Origin: DYQY01 sp964643725
Lineage (GTDB): Bacteria > Margulisbacteria > Riflemargulisbacteria > GWF2-35-9 > DYQY01
Assembly (NCBI GenBank): GCA_964643725.1
Contig: CAZXTL010000021.1
Span: 1 to 36,827 of the forward strand
Direction of reading: 5' to 3'
DNA length: 36,827 nt
The notes beneath the pieces are model-generated. The model saw only the letters and a program-made list of their open reading frames with translations, did not search any database and was not told where the DNA came from. Each line of letters begins with the position of its first letter. Position 1 is the first letter of the stretch. Position numbers and translations under genes: made by a program. Shown here piece by piece: positions 24,404 to 32,673 of this stretch.

Positions 24404-25063
24404 ATGAGAAGGTTTAAGAGTTTTTTACTAATTAGTTTATTATTATTTGCGAATCTTTTTGCTGTTTCTACGTCAGATATAGTAATTGCGTCTTCTAACC
24501 TTTCTAATGTTTCTACAGCAGATATCTCAATTACAGCAGGATTAAAGGCTGGAACATACGCAATATTTAAGACGTCCTTAGGTGATATCCTTTGTGAACT
24601 ATTTCCTGATAAGGCACCAATTACTGTTGCAAACTTTATAGGATTAGCTAACGGAACAAGTGAATGGATGTTCCTTAAAACCGGTGAGAAAATAAAGGGT
24701 GTTCCTTTATACAATAATACTGTTTTCCATCGAGTTATTCCTAATTTCATGATTCAAGGTGGCGATCCATTAGGTAATGGAAGAGGTGGTCCTGGTTACA
24801 GGTTTATCGATGAATTTAATGTTTCATTAAAGCATGATAAACCAGGGATGCTTTCAATGGCCAACAGTGGACCAAACACTAACGGTAGTCAATTTTTTAT
24901 AACGCAGATTCCTACTCCTTGGCTAGACGGAAAACATACAATTTTTGGTCGTGTTATCAAAGGTCTAGATATCGTTAAAATTATTGCTAATGTAAAAAGA
25001 GACCCATACGATAAACCACTTGAACCAGTAGTACTTAAAGAAATACAAATTATTGTAAAATAA
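24404..25063 (+). CDS. Exported cyclophilin-type peptidyl-prolyl isomerase
   Basis: This 219-residue protein has a basic start and hydrophobic stretch (MRRFKSFLLISLLLFANLFA), so it is probably exported to the periplasm. The cyclophilin domain from about residue 50 contains FHRVIPNFMIQGGDP with the catalytic Arg, GMLSMANSGPNTNGSQFFIT and WLDGKHTIFGRV. It would catalyse proline isomerisation during folding of exported proteins. It opens a run with rsmD, coaD and rph, and its stop overlaps the rsmD start. The start is supported by a TATAAT box seven bases upstream rather than by a ribosome binding site. Confidence 0.94.
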   Translation: MRRFKSFLLISLLLFANLFAVSTSDIVIASSNLSNVSTADISITAGLKAGTYAIFKTSLGDILCELFPDKAPITVANFIGLANGTSEWMFLKTGEKIKGVPLYNNTVFHRVIPNFMIQGGDPLGNGRGGPGYRFIDEFNVSLKHDKPGMLSMANSGPNTNGSQFFITQIPTPWLDGKHTIFGRVIKGLDIVKIIANVKRDPYDKPLEPVVLKEIQIIVK

Positions 25064-25608
25064 TGCACATTCTGCTCGGTAAATACAAAGGCAAAAAGTT
25101 GCTAGCTGATGAGGCTAAGACGAGACCTACTACAGGAAAAACTAAAGAAGCTCTTTGTTCGATATTGTTAGGTAAATTAAAAAACGCAAAGGTTTTAGAC
25201 TTGTTTTGTGGCTCTGGTGCTGTTGGCTTTGAGTTGCTAAGTTGCGGTGCTGAAGAACTAGTAGGTATAGATCAAGATATACGTATGGCAATTAAAAATG
25301 CTCAAACTCTACAAGCTATAAATAGTAGGTTTTATAAAAATGATTGCGTAAAGGGTATAAAAATATTAGCTGACAAACAGGAGGTCTTTGATATCGTTTT
25401 TATAGATCCTCCTTATGCATATGAACAGAAAGATGATTTATTGCTGGCAATCTCTAATTTTGATATACTAACAACTGATGGAATAATTGTTTTTGAAACA
25501 GATAAAGACACTTGTTTTCCTGAAAATATTGGTAAGTTTTGCTTCGTTAAAGAATACAAATATGGTTACTCTAAATTAACTGTATTTAAGCCTATAAATA
25601 TTTCATGA
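25063..25608 (+). CDS. rsmD: 16S rRNA (guanine966-N2)-methyltransferase
   Basis: RsmD methylates G966 of 16S rRNA in the assembled small subunit. The 181-residue protein has the family start (GKYKGKKL then TRPTTGKTKEALCSIL), the SAM-binding motif VLDLFCGSGAVGFE, and the catalytic DPPY in VFIDPPYAYE, replacing the NPPY/DPPF variants seen elsewhere. It overlaps the cyclophilin stop by one base and is followed 10 bases later by coaD, the usual rsmD-coaD pairing. Confidence 0.94.
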   Translation: MHILLGKYKGKKLLADEAKTRPTTGKTKEALCSILLGKLKNAKVLDLFCGSGAVGFELLSCGAEELVGIDQDIRMAIKNAQTLQAINSRFYKNDCVKGIKILADKQEVFDIVFIDPPYAYEQKDDLLLAISNFDILTTDGIIVFETDKDTCFPENIGKFCFVKEYKYGYSKLTVFKPINIS

Positions 25609-25618
25609 GGTAGTAAAA

Positions 25619-26095
25619 ATGAAGAAGATTGCAGTTTATCCAGGTAGTTTTGATCCTATAACCAATGGGCACGTATCCATTATAAAAAGAGCTCTAAAAG
25701 TTGTAGATGAATTAGTTGTAGTAGTTGCACATAATCCTTCAAAAAGTGGATTTTTCACTATAGAGGAAAGAGTTAATTTTATAAAAGAGCTTAATCTTCC
25801 AAATGTAAAAGTTGATCATTTTGATGGATTATTAATAGATGCTTGTGCAGTGCATAATGCTTCTATTATTATTAGAGGCCTAAGGGCTATGTCAGATTTT
25901 GAACATGAATTTCAGCTTGCTTTAGGCAATAGAAGACTAAGTAAAGATATCGAAACAGTATTCCTTATGACAAGTTATAATTATTCATATCTCAGTTCAT
26001 CTTTAATTAAAGAAATCGCCTTAAATGGTGGTGACATAAAAGGACTTGTGCCTGATAATGTAAAAGAAGCGTTAGAAAATAGACGGAGAAAGTAA
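25619..26095 (+). CDS. coaD: Phosphopantetheine adenylyltransferase
   Basis: CoaD adenylates 4'-phosphopantetheine to dephospho-CoA, the step before CoaE. The 158-residue protein is standard length, with YPGSFDPITNGHVSII (T/HxGH nucleotidyltransferase motif, H18), IIRGLRAMSDFEHEFQ and YSYLSSSLIKEIA (the ISSTLIREI-like motif). It is preceded by rsmD and followed with no gap by a coiled-coil protein. Confidence 0.96.
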   Translation: MKKIAVYPGSFDPITNGHVSIIKRALKVVDELVVVVAHNPSKSGFFTIEERVNFIKELNLPNVKVDHFDGLLIDACAVHNASIIIRGLRAMSDFEHEFQLALGNRRLSKDIETVFLMTSYNYSYLSSSLIKEIALNGGDIKGLVPDNVKEALENRRRK

Positions 26096-26572
26096 ATGGA
26101 AATACTAGAATTTTTAGATGAATTAGAAGCAAAAATACTACAAGGAAAGAGACCTCTTTTTAGTAGTGATCCCAATATAGTTTTGATTGATAAACAAGAA
26201 CTAATTGATGTAATAGATGTAGTTAAGAAGATGATTAATGAGAAATACCAAGCTTTAAAATTGAATCTTGCAGACAATCAAATTGTCGATCTAAATACGC
26301 AAAAACCACAATTATATAAAAATAAAAAATTAGCTGACCAATATGATGATGCAGAAGCAAAACAAATTATTGAAGATGCTCGCGCTGAGGCCTTAGAAAT
26401 CAAAAATGAAATAGATGACTTTTCTCAGAAGGTTTTGCAAAACTTAAAGCTCGCAGTAACTAAGTGCAAAGGACGTTTAGTTAAATTAGATACAATTATT
26501 GATATGACACAAGAAAGAATGGATAAAACGGCTTTTTATACAGAAAAAATGGAGGAGAATGACATTGATTAA
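26096..26572 (+). CDS. Coiled-coil protein of the coaD neighbourhood
   Basis: This 158-residue cytosolic protein has no enzymatic motif. The N-terminus (EILEFLDELEAKILQGKRPL, then VLIDKQELIDVIDVVKKMI) matches the pattern of small ATP-synthase-subunit-B-like or DivIVA-like proteins often found next to coaD in Firmicutes. A heptad-rich helix (about 88-150) contains EAKQIIEDARAEALEIKNEI. Function is unknown. The ATG follows directly after the coaD stop, and the 3' end overlaps rph. The family resemblance is from memory of the pattern, not from a search. Confidence 0.65.
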   Translation: MEILEFLDELEAKILQGKRPLFSSDPNIVLIDKQELIDVIDVVKKMINEKYQALKLNLADNQIVDLNTQKPQLYKNKKLADQYDDAEAKQIIEDARAEALEIKNEIDDFSQKVLQNLKLAVTKCKGRLVKLDTIIDMTQERMDKTAFYTEKMEENDID

Positions 26573-27275
26573 AAGAGATGACGGAAGAAAGCATAACGAA
26601 CTTAGACCAATGAAGATTACTAGAAACTATTTAAAACATCCAGATGGCTCAGTGCTTGTAGAATGTGGAAACACTAAAGTTATAGTAACCGCAACAATAG
26701 AAATGAATGCACCTTTCTTTCAGAAGGAAAAAGGCGAAGGTTGGTTAACTGCTGAATACAGTATGCTTCCAGCTTCTACTAATACTAGAATGAAAAGAGA
26801 ACGCTCTAACGTTGGCGGAAGAACGATGGAAATCCAAAGGCTGATAGGTCGTTCATTAAGAATGGCTGTTAATCTAAAAGATATGGTAGAAAGAACTATT
26901 ACTCTTGATGCTGATGTGATTCAAGCTGATGGAGGCACAAGAACAGCTTCTATTACGGGAGCATGGGTTGCTCTATATGATGCTGTACAAAGTGGTCTTA
27001 AAACAAAGAAACTTGAAAAGAATCCAATTAAACAACAAGTAGCAGCAATAAGTGTTGGGGTTGTTAAAGGACAGCCAATGTTGGATTTATGTTATACCGA
27101 GGATTCAAAAGCAGATGTTGATATGAATGTTGTAATGACTGCCAATAATCATTTGATTGAGATTCAAGGTACTGGAGAGAACGCTCCTTTTTCTAAAGAA
27201 ATTTTAGATGAATTATATGAATTGGCTTCATCAGGGTTAACAGAGATTTTCAAAATACAACGCGGTGAAAAATAA
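26559..27275 (+). CDS. rph: Ribonuclease PH
   Basis: RNase PH trims tRNA 3' ends phosphorolytically. The 238-residue protein has DDGRKHNELRP at its start, GEGWLTAEYSMLPAST, NVGGRTMEIQRLIGRSLR, DADVIQADGGTRTASITGAW and the C-terminal GTGENAPFS. Two starts are possible. The ATG at 26559 has a GGAGG only three bases upstream. A TTG at 26565 has the same GGAGG at nine bases and gives the family-typical MIKRDDGR; I find the TTG attractive but keep the ATG as the longer reading. It overlaps the coiled-coil gene by 14 bases and aroK by 11. Confidence 0.96.
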   Translation: MTLIKRDDGRKHNELRPMKITRNYLKHPDGSVLVECGNTKVIVTATIEMNAPFFQKEKGEGWLTAEYSMLPASTNTRMKRERSNVGGRTMEIQRLIGRSLRMAVNLKDMVERTITLDADVIQADGGTRTASITGAWVALYDAVQSGLKTKKLEKNPIKQQVAAISVGVVKGQPMLDLCYTEDSKADVDMNVVMTANNHLIEIQGTGENAPFSKEILDELYELASSGLTEIFKIQRGEK

Positions 27276-27801
27276 CAATATTATTTTAATTGGGTTTATG
27301 GGTAGCGGGAAAACAACCGTAGCAGAAATACTATCTCATAAGCTTACTTCTTTTTCGCTTGTTGATCTTGATAAAGAAATCGAAGCAGTAGAAGAAAGAC
27401 AAATTTCGGAAATATTTAAAACAGATGGTGAAGAGTATTTTAGAAGTATTGAGTCTGAGGTTTTGTTAAATAAACTACAAATCTCGAAGCTAATTGTTTC
27501 AACTGGCGGAGGAGTTATTCTTAAAGAAAAGAATAGGAAAGCACTAACTGAAGCAGGTTTAGTGTTTTGGCTTTATGCAACATCTGAGAAAACGTATGAA
27601 AGAATTAAAGATGATAATTCCAGACCACTGATTAATACTGCTACATCTAAAGCAGATGTTATTAAAAAGATAGAAGATATAATGGATGTTAGATTTGATT
27701 TGTATAAGGATACGGCTAACGTAATAATTAATACTGACAAATTTTCTCCTGAAGAATGTGTAGATGAAATTCTGAAAGAGTTTGAACTTTTAAATAGTTA
27801 G
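27265..27801 (+). CDS. aroK: Shikimate kinase
   Basis: This enzyme phosphorylates shikimate in the chorismate pathway. The 178-residue protein has the P-loop LIGFMGSGKTTV, DLDKEIE with the shikimate-binding Asp, FRSIESEVL carrying the substrate Arg, STGGGVI, and RPLI in the LID. The start is GTG at 27265, inside rph. It is the last gene of the cyclophilin run. No other shikimate gene is in the window. Confidence 0.95.
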   Translation: MKNNNIILIGFMGSGKTTVAEILSHKLTSFSLVDLDKEIEAVEERQISEIFKTDGEEYFRSIESEVLLNKLQISKLIVSTGGGVILKEKNRKALTEAGLVFWLYATSEKTYERIKDDNSRPLINTATSKADVIKKIEDIMDVRFDLYKDTANVIINTDKFSPEECVDEILKEFELLNS

Positions 27802-27828
27802 AGAGTTTATCGGGGAGATGTTTAGTGG

Positions 27829-27920
27829 AAATCCAAATGTCAAAGCCCAAATGTCAAATAAATCATAAAATGCCAAATCAATACAAAAAAACTATCATTT
27901 GTCATTTGGGTTTTGGATTT
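27829..27920. repeat. AAATCCAAA-type inverted repeat after aroK
   Basis: AAATCCAAATG and CCCAAATGTCAAAT on the left match the reverse complement of ATTTGTCATTTGGG and TTGGATTT on the right, giving a long imperfect hairpin with an AT-rich centre. It occupies most of the gap between aroK and the M24 peptidase. The same words recur at 13500-13556, 14095-14160 and 36570-36706. Confidence 0.65.
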
Positions 27921-27966
27921 AATAATCTAGACACCACACAATTGAGACTGTAAACTATCTAATAAG

Positions 27967-28746
27967 ATGACTAAATTCAATAAAAACATGTATTTTTTTA
28001 AAAATTGGTTTATAGAACATTATAAACAAAGCGTTAAGATTAAGACTAAAGAAGAAATTAATAATATTTATAAAGCTTGCCAATTAACAAGCTTTATTTA
28101 TGAGAAGATACTAGATAATGATTTAAAGCCTGGTGTCACAGAAAAAGAGTTAGCTTTAAAGATATATGATTACTCTCAGCAATATGGTGCTGATAAGAAA
28201 TTAGCTTTTCCAACTATAGTCGGTTCTGGTCCGAATTCTTCCTTTGTTCATAGCACTCCGTCTGACAGGATAATTAAAGAAGGTGATGTTGTTCAGTTTG
28301 ATATGGGTGTTAAGTATCATGGATACTGCTCAGATTTATCTAGAGTTGTATATTTATGTAAAGATAATGGTAGATATTCTTCCAAAATTCATGAAAGGTA
28401 TAAATTAGTTAAAAAAGTTCAGAAAAAAGCTATTAAATCATTAGAAATAGGTATGCCTTTGTCTGACATTCATGAAAGCGTTGTTGATTATTTTAAGAAA
28501 AAAGGATTTCATTATTATTTTCAACACAGCTTAGGACACGGGGTAGGTCTTGATATACATGAATATCCAACTATTAACAAAGAATGTCCAAAAGATGTTT
28601 TTCCGGAAGAAGGAATGGTCGTAACCATCGAGCCGGGTTTATATTTCCCAGGGAAATATGGATTTAGGATAGAGGATACAGTTTTGCTTACAAAATTTGG
28701 ATCTATAAATTTAACTAAAGCAACTAAAGAATTTTTCGTTTATTAA
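27967..28746 (+). CDS. M24 metallopeptidase, Xaa-Pro aminopeptidase-like catalytic domain only
   Basis: This 259-residue pita-bread-fold peptidase keeps the five metal ligands: Asp in VVQFDMG, Asp in GYCSDLSR, His in GHGVGLDIHEYP, Glu in VTIEPG and Glu in GFRIEDTVLL. The phrases GSGPNSSFVHSTPSDR and GLYFPGKYGFRIED are closer to PepP/PepQ than to methionine aminopeptidase. The N-terminal creatinase-like domain (about 120 residues) of those enzymes is absent, replaced by about 25 basic and aromatic residues. It could be a short Xaa-Pro peptidase or fill a methionine aminopeptidase role. A second ATG at 27988 would remove seven residues. It follows a repeat and stands alone. Confidence 0.85.
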   Translation: MTKFNKNMYFFKNWFIEHYKQSVKIKTKEEINNIYKACQLTSFIYEKILDNDLKPGVTEKELALKIYDYSQQYGADKKLAFPTIVGSGPNSSFVHSTPSDRIIKEGDVVQFDMGVKYHGYCSDLSRVVYLCKDNGRYSSKIHERYKLVKKVQKKAIKSLEIGMPLSDIHESVVDYFKKKGFHYYFQHSLGHGVGLDIHEYPTINKECPKDVFPEEGMVVTIEPGLYFPGKYGFRIEDTVLLTKFGSINLTKATKEFFVY

Positions 28747-28808
28747 ACAGTTAATTGTTGACCGAAAACATCTTCTTTGGTTCAATATACGTTGGCCAAA
28801 ATCTAAAA

Positions 28809-28822
28809 GGACTAGCTAGTCC
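28809..28822. promoter_or_regulatory. Perfect 14-base palindrome upstream of hppA
   Basis: GGACTAGCTAGTCC lies 25 bases upstream of the hppA ATG, in its probable leader or promoter. It has no T-run, so it is not a terminator. It may be an operator or an RNA hairpin; nothing else supports either. Confidence 0.35.
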
Positions 28823-28847
28823 AAAATAATTAAGAAAGGGGAAAAAT

Positions 28848-31070
28848 ATGGAAAATCTTGCACAAATACCAATACTTTGGTGGATAGCTCCAGCTGGATC
28901 TATCATAGCTCTTATTTTCGCTGTCATTTTTTATAATTCAATGATGAAACATGACGAAGGCACAGAAAAAATGAAAGAAATAGCGCAATACGTTAGAGAG
29001 GGGGCAATGGCCTATCTCAGACAACAATATAAGGTTGTTTTTATATTTTTCGTTATTGCAACAATCATCCTAGCTATAATGGCCTATGGTTTAGGTGTTC
29101 AAAATAAAATCGTTCCGTTTGCTTTTTTAACTGGAGGTTTCTTTTCTGGTTTAGCTGGTTTTCTAGGTATGAAAACTGCAACAAATGCTTCTGCTAGAAC
29201 AGCTTGGGCAGCAAGTAAATCACTTAATCAAGGATTACAAGTATCATTCCGTGCAGGTGCTGTTATGGGTATGGTAGTTGTTGGTTTAGGGTTATTAGAT
29301 ATAAGTTTATGGTTCCTTATTCTTAAGGTATTAGCGCCATTTTTTGGTTTAGTTATGGATAATGCTACAGTCACAGTTGTAATGCTTACTTTCGGTATGG
29401 GTGCTTCTACACAAGCGCTTTTCGCTAGAGTAGGTGGAGGTATTTTTACTAAAGCTGCTGACGTTGGAGCAGACCTTGTTGGTAAAGTAGAAGCTGGTAT
29501 TCCAGAAGATGATCCTAGAAACCCTGCAACTATCGCCGATAATGTTGGTGATAACGTTGGTGATGTGGCTGGTATGGGTGCAGACTTATATGAGTCATAT
29601 TGTGGTTCAATTCTTGCAACTGCGGCTCTTGGTGTTGCAGCTTTCAGAGGTACGCCATTAGAACTTAATTCTTTAATTCTTCCTATGGTTATTTCAGGAT
29701 TAGGAATAGTTTTCTCAATTATTGGAATATATTTTGTTAGAACTAAAGAAAACGCAACTCAGAAGAGTCTTTTGCTTTCACTTAATAGTGGAGTATTCCT
29801 AAGTTCAATACTTATTATTATTTCCAGTGCAATATTGGTAAATATGTTATTACCTGGTAATTTTGGAGTTTTCTGGTCAATTATTACTGGTCTTTTAGCT
29901 GGTATTATTATTGGTCAGGGGACAGAATATTTTACTTCTCATGACTATCAACCAACTAGAAAAATAGCAGAGGCCGCACAAACTGGTCCAGCTACGCTAA
30001 TTATTGCTGGTATTGCTACAGGAATGGAATCAGTTGTTATTCCAGCTGTAACAATTTCTTTCGCTATTTTACTTTCTTATGGTTTTGCTGGTGGATTTAT
30101 TAATCCTACTTTAGGACTATATGGTATAGGTATTGCTGCTGTAGGTATGTTATCTACTCTTGGAATTACCTTAGCAACTGACGCTTATGGACCAATTGCT
30201 GATAATGCAGGTGGAAATGCTGAAATGGCTGGGCTTGGTCACGAAGTTAGAAAACGTACAGATGCGCTAGATGCTTTAGGTAACACTACAGCTGCGACTG
30301 GCAAAGGTTTCGCAATCGGTTCTGCTGCACTTACAGCTCTTGCTTTAATTGCATCATACATTGAAGAGATTAGAGTTAGTCTTGCTCACGCAGGTCAAAC
30401 AACAATTTTAGTAGGTGACAAAGTAGTTGATATTGCAACTGCTACACTTGCTGATTTTATGCTTTTTTATAATGTTAATTTAATGAACCCAAAAGTACTA
30501 GTTGGTATGATGATAGGTTCAATGCTAGCTTTCTTATTCGCTGCTTTAACAATGAAAGCAGTAGGAAGAGCAGCTCAGGCAATGGTTCAAGAAGTTAGAA
30601 GACAATTCAAAACTATTGTTGGGATTATGGATGGTACAGGGAAGCCTGATTATGCAGCTTGCGTAGCTATTTCTACAAAAGGTGCTCAAAGAGAAATGCT
30701 TCTTCCTTCATTAATTGCACTAATAGTTCCTGTAATTATGGGTATTGTTCTTGGTGTTTCAGGTGTTATTGGTATGCTTGCAGGTGGCCTTTCAACAGGA
30801 TTTGTGCTTGCAATCATGTTAAATAATGCAGGTGGTGCTTGGGATAATGCTAAAAAGTATGTTGAGACAGGTGCATTAGGCGGAAAAGGTTCCGAAAATC
30901 ATAAAGCAGCTGTTACTGGTGATACAGTTGGCGATCCATTCAAGGATACTTCTGGCCCATCACTTAACATTTTGATTAAACTTATTGCTATGGTATCAAT
31001 AGTTTTTGCTGGATTAACAGTTAAATTCTCTCCTATTGTTGGTGTAGCTTTAGGAATTGGTATTAACTAA
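28848..31070 (+). CDS. hppA: Membrane-bound proton/sodium-pumping pyrophosphatase
   Basis: This integral membrane enzyme hydrolyses PPi and pumps H+ or Na+. The 740-residue protein has the many hydrophobic helices expected (about 16). It carries the acidic PPi-binding motifs ADVGADLVGKVEAGIPEDDPRN and ADNVGDNVGDVAGMGADLYESY (each described in part), plus DAYGPIADNAGG and GDTVGDPFKDTSGPS. At GNTTAATGKG the position occupied by Lys in K+-independent enzymes is Ala (A482), so it should belong to the K+-dependent class. Na+ versus H+ cannot be decided by eye. A GAAAGGGG ribosome binding site precedes the ATG, and a strong terminator follows. Confidence 0.97.
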   Translation: MENLAQIPILWWIAPAGSIIALIFAVIFYNSMMKHDEGTEKMKEIAQYVREGAMAYLRQQYKVVFIFFVIATIILAIMAYGLGVQNKIVPFAFLTGGFFSGLAGFLGMKTATNASARTAWAASKSLNQGLQVSFRAGAVMGMVVVGLGLLDISLWFLILKVLAPFFGLVMDNATVTVVMLTFGMGASTQALFARVGGGIFTKAADVGADLVGKVEAGIPEDDPRNPATIADNVGDNVGDVAGMGADLYESYCGSILATAALGVAAFRGTPLELNSLILPMVISGLGIVFSIIGIYFVRTKENATQKSLLLSLNSGVFLSSILIIISSAILVNMLLPGNFGVFWSIITGLLAGIIIGQGTEYFTSHDYQPTRKIAEAAQTGPATLIIAGIATGMESVVIPAVTISFAILLSYGFAGGFINPTLGLYGIGIAAVGMLSTLGITLATDAYGPIADNAGGNAEMAGLGHEVRKRTDALDALGNTTAATGKGFAIGSAALTALALIASYIEEIRVSLAHAGQTTILVGDKVVDIATATLADFMLFYNVNLMNPKVLVGMMIGSMLAFLFAALTMKAVGRAAQAMVQEVRRQFKTIVGIMDGTGKPDYAACVAISTKGAQREMLLPSLIALIVPVIMGIVLGVSGVIGMLAGGLSTGFVLAIMLNNAGGAWDNAKKYVETGALGGKGSENHKAAVTGDTVGDPFKDTSGPSLNILIKLIAMVSIVFAGLTVKFSPIVGVALGIGIN

Positions 31071-31090
31071 AAATTACTTATAAGTAATAC

Positions 31091-31124
31091 AAAAAGGCCT
31101 CTCAAATTGAGAGGCCTTTTTTTT
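31091..31124 (+). terminator. Intrinsic terminator of hppA (bidirectional)
   Basis: GGCCTCTC-AAATT-GAGAGGCC is flanked by A5 and T8. It lies about 20 bases after the hppA stop, between the convergent hppA and glf genes. Confidence 0.95.
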
Positions 31125-31175
31125 AGCCTCTCCACGGAAGATATATAGATTTACAAATAGACAAAGATATCCGTT

Positions 31176-31241
31176 GCCTCTCCTAAAAGAGAGGCTTATT
31201 TGCAATAATTATTTAATAACCCTCTCACTTTAGGAGAGGGT
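31176..31241. repeat. Two further CCTCTC/GAGAGG hairpins between hppA and glf
   Basis: GCCTCTC-CTAAAA-GAGAGGC (31176-31195) and ACCCTCTC-7-GAGAGGGT (31219-31241) follow the terminator. Neither has a good T-run on the plus strand. They share stems with the terminator and with the 32400-32601 repeat, suggesting duplicated or related palindromes; the second could weakly terminate glf. Confidence 0.5.
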
Positions 31242-31270
31242 AGCAGCATGTTAAGATTCTTAGTAGATTT

Positions 31271-32383
31271 TTATGTCTTCTGCTGGGTGAGGTTACATAC
31301 TTCCAATGCTCTGTTGACAGCTTTATCCATATCATAATATTTATAATCACCTAATCTGCCTAGAAAAGTAATGTTTCCTAAAGCTTTAGCTTCAGTTAGA
31401 TATTTTTCATATAGTGTAGTCGTTGCTTCGCTCTGGATAGGGTAATAAGGGTCGTTTTTGCCTTTTTCATAAGATTCTGGATACTCATATGAAATAATAG
31501 TTTTATCGCTTTTATCGTCCAAAAAATACTTATGTTCAATTATTCTTGTGTACTCATGTTCATTAGGATAATTAATTACAGAATTGCTCAGAAAATATTC
31601 TTGGTTTAAGGTCTTGTTTTCAAAACGTTCACTTCTATATGGAAGCTCTCCATATTTATAACCAAAGAAGCCATCAATGGTCCCTGTGTAGTAAACATGC
31701 TCGAAGTCATCCATATTTTTAGAGCTGAAACTAGTTTCTAATTGTAATTCGATATTCTCATGGTCGAACATGTTGCTAATCATCTTGGTATAACCTTGTG
31801 AAGGAATCCCTTGGTAAGCATCCCATGGGAAGTATCTGTCGTCGGTTCCTATGTAGACAGGGACTCTAGCAGAAACGCTTTTATCAAGCTCATCTGGTCT
31901 TAATCCCCATTGTTTAAGGGTATAGTGTAAGAATAGATTCTCGTAAACAAATTCTGCTAAAAATTGTAGATCTTTATCTTCTGCATTTTGTAGTTCTAGG
32001 ATTGGCACTTTAGAGTCCAGCTTATAATGCTCAAGTAGCTTATTTTTAAGCTGAGTAGCTTTTTGCGTATCAAATAAAATATCGATAGAGTTAAAGTTAA
32101 AAGGTACTGGCACTTCTTTTCCATTAATTACAGCCTTAACCATGTGCTGGTAGTCGTTGAATGTTGTGAATTGGCTTAGGAAATCGTAGACTTCTTTGAA
32201 AGAAGTATGGAAGATATGAGCTCCGAATTGGTGAACCATAATTCCTTGTTCTCTTTTATCATAGCAATTTCCAGCTAGGTGGTTCTTTTCATCTATAACT
32301 AATACCTGTTTTCCTGCGTTAGCTAACTTGTTAGCTAGGGTAGCTCCACTTATTCCCGCTCCGACAATTAAGATTTTTCTCAT
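31271..32383 (-). CDS. glf: UDP-galactopyranose mutase
   Basis: Glf is a flavoenzyme that interconverts UDP-galactopyranose and UDP-galactofuranose, supplying galactofuranose for surface polysaccharide. The 370-residue protein begins with the FAD-binding ILIVGAGISGATLANKL and has NHLAGNCYD, HQFGAHIFHT, the substrate region GLRPDELDKSVSARVPVY, and FLGRLGDYKYYDMD with catalytic Arg residues. AAGGAG precedes the ATG. It is a single minus-strand gene, convergent with hppA. Its upstream region lies inside an inverted-repeat element that it shares with the divergent glmS. Confidence 0.97.
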   Translation of the reverse strand: MRKILIVGAGISGATLANKLANAGKQVLVIDEKNHLAGNCYDKREQGIMVHQFGAHIFHTSFKEVYDFLSQFTTFNDYQHMVKAVINGKEVPVPFNFNSIDILFDTQKATQLKNKLLEHYKLDSKVPILELQNAEDKDLQFLAEFVYENLFLHYTLKQWGLRPDELDKSVSARVPVYIGTDDRYFPWDAYQGIPSQGYTKMISNMFDHENIELQLETSFSSKNMDDFEHVYYTGTIDGFFGYKYGELPYRSERFENKTLNQEYFLSNSVINYPNEHEYTRIIEHKYFLDDKSDKTIISYEYPESYEKGKNDPYYPIQSEATTTLYEKYLTEAKALGNITFLGRLGDYKYYDMDKAVNRALEVCNLTQQKT

Positions 32384-32399
32384 TAATTAACTCCTTTTT

Positions 32400-32601
32400 T
32401 ACACTCCCTCTGTCACGTTCACTTCGAGAACCTCAGTGACCGAGACATCTCCCTCTCAAGAGGGAGAAGAATGTATTATTAGTATAACCTAATGAACATA
32501 ACTTTAAGAAGGCACAATACAAAAACTTCGTATTTATTAGTTTTTACCTTAAGGGTCTCCCTCTTGAGAGGGAGATGTCACATCGTGACAGAGGGAGTGT
32601 A
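32400..32601. repeat. MITE-like element with perfect 18-base terminal inverted repeats
   Basis: TACACTCCCTCTGTCACG (32400-32417) is exactly complementary to 32584-32601. Just inside each end is a second inverted pair, each itself a 9-base hairpin: TCTCCCTCT-CA-AGAGGGAGA (from 32448) and TCTCCCTCT-TG-AGAGGGAGA (32556-32575), both next to GACAT/ATGTC. The central ~90 bases are AT-rich with no coding frame. The element fills most of the 290-base glf-glmS gap; a minus-strand TATACT (32481-32486) inside it could serve glf. Confidence 0.8.
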
Positions 32602-32632
32602 AATACTTATGGCGATATGCACAATTGGACTG

Positions 32633-32638
32633 TATAAT
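32633..32638 (+). promoter_or_regulatory. -10 box of glmS
   Basis: A perfect TATAAT lies 35 bases before the glmS ATG, just outside the inverted-repeat element. No good -35 is seen at the right spacing. The leader would be about 30 bases, too short for a glmS ribozyme. Confidence 0.5.
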
Positions 32639-32673
32639 AGTTCTATATCGTTTTAAAGGTGGATGAATAGTAC

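Noticed and set aside
24361..24750. Minus-strand open frame of 129 codons opposite the cyclophilin
   Set aside because: It runs antisense to a clear cyclophilin with signal peptide and promoter, and has no recognisable motif or Shine-Dalgarno.
32602..32673. glmS ribozyme upstream of glmS
   Set aside because: The probable leader from the TATAAT at 32633 is only about 30 bases and shows no ribozyme core. The upstream sequence is the inverted-repeat element.
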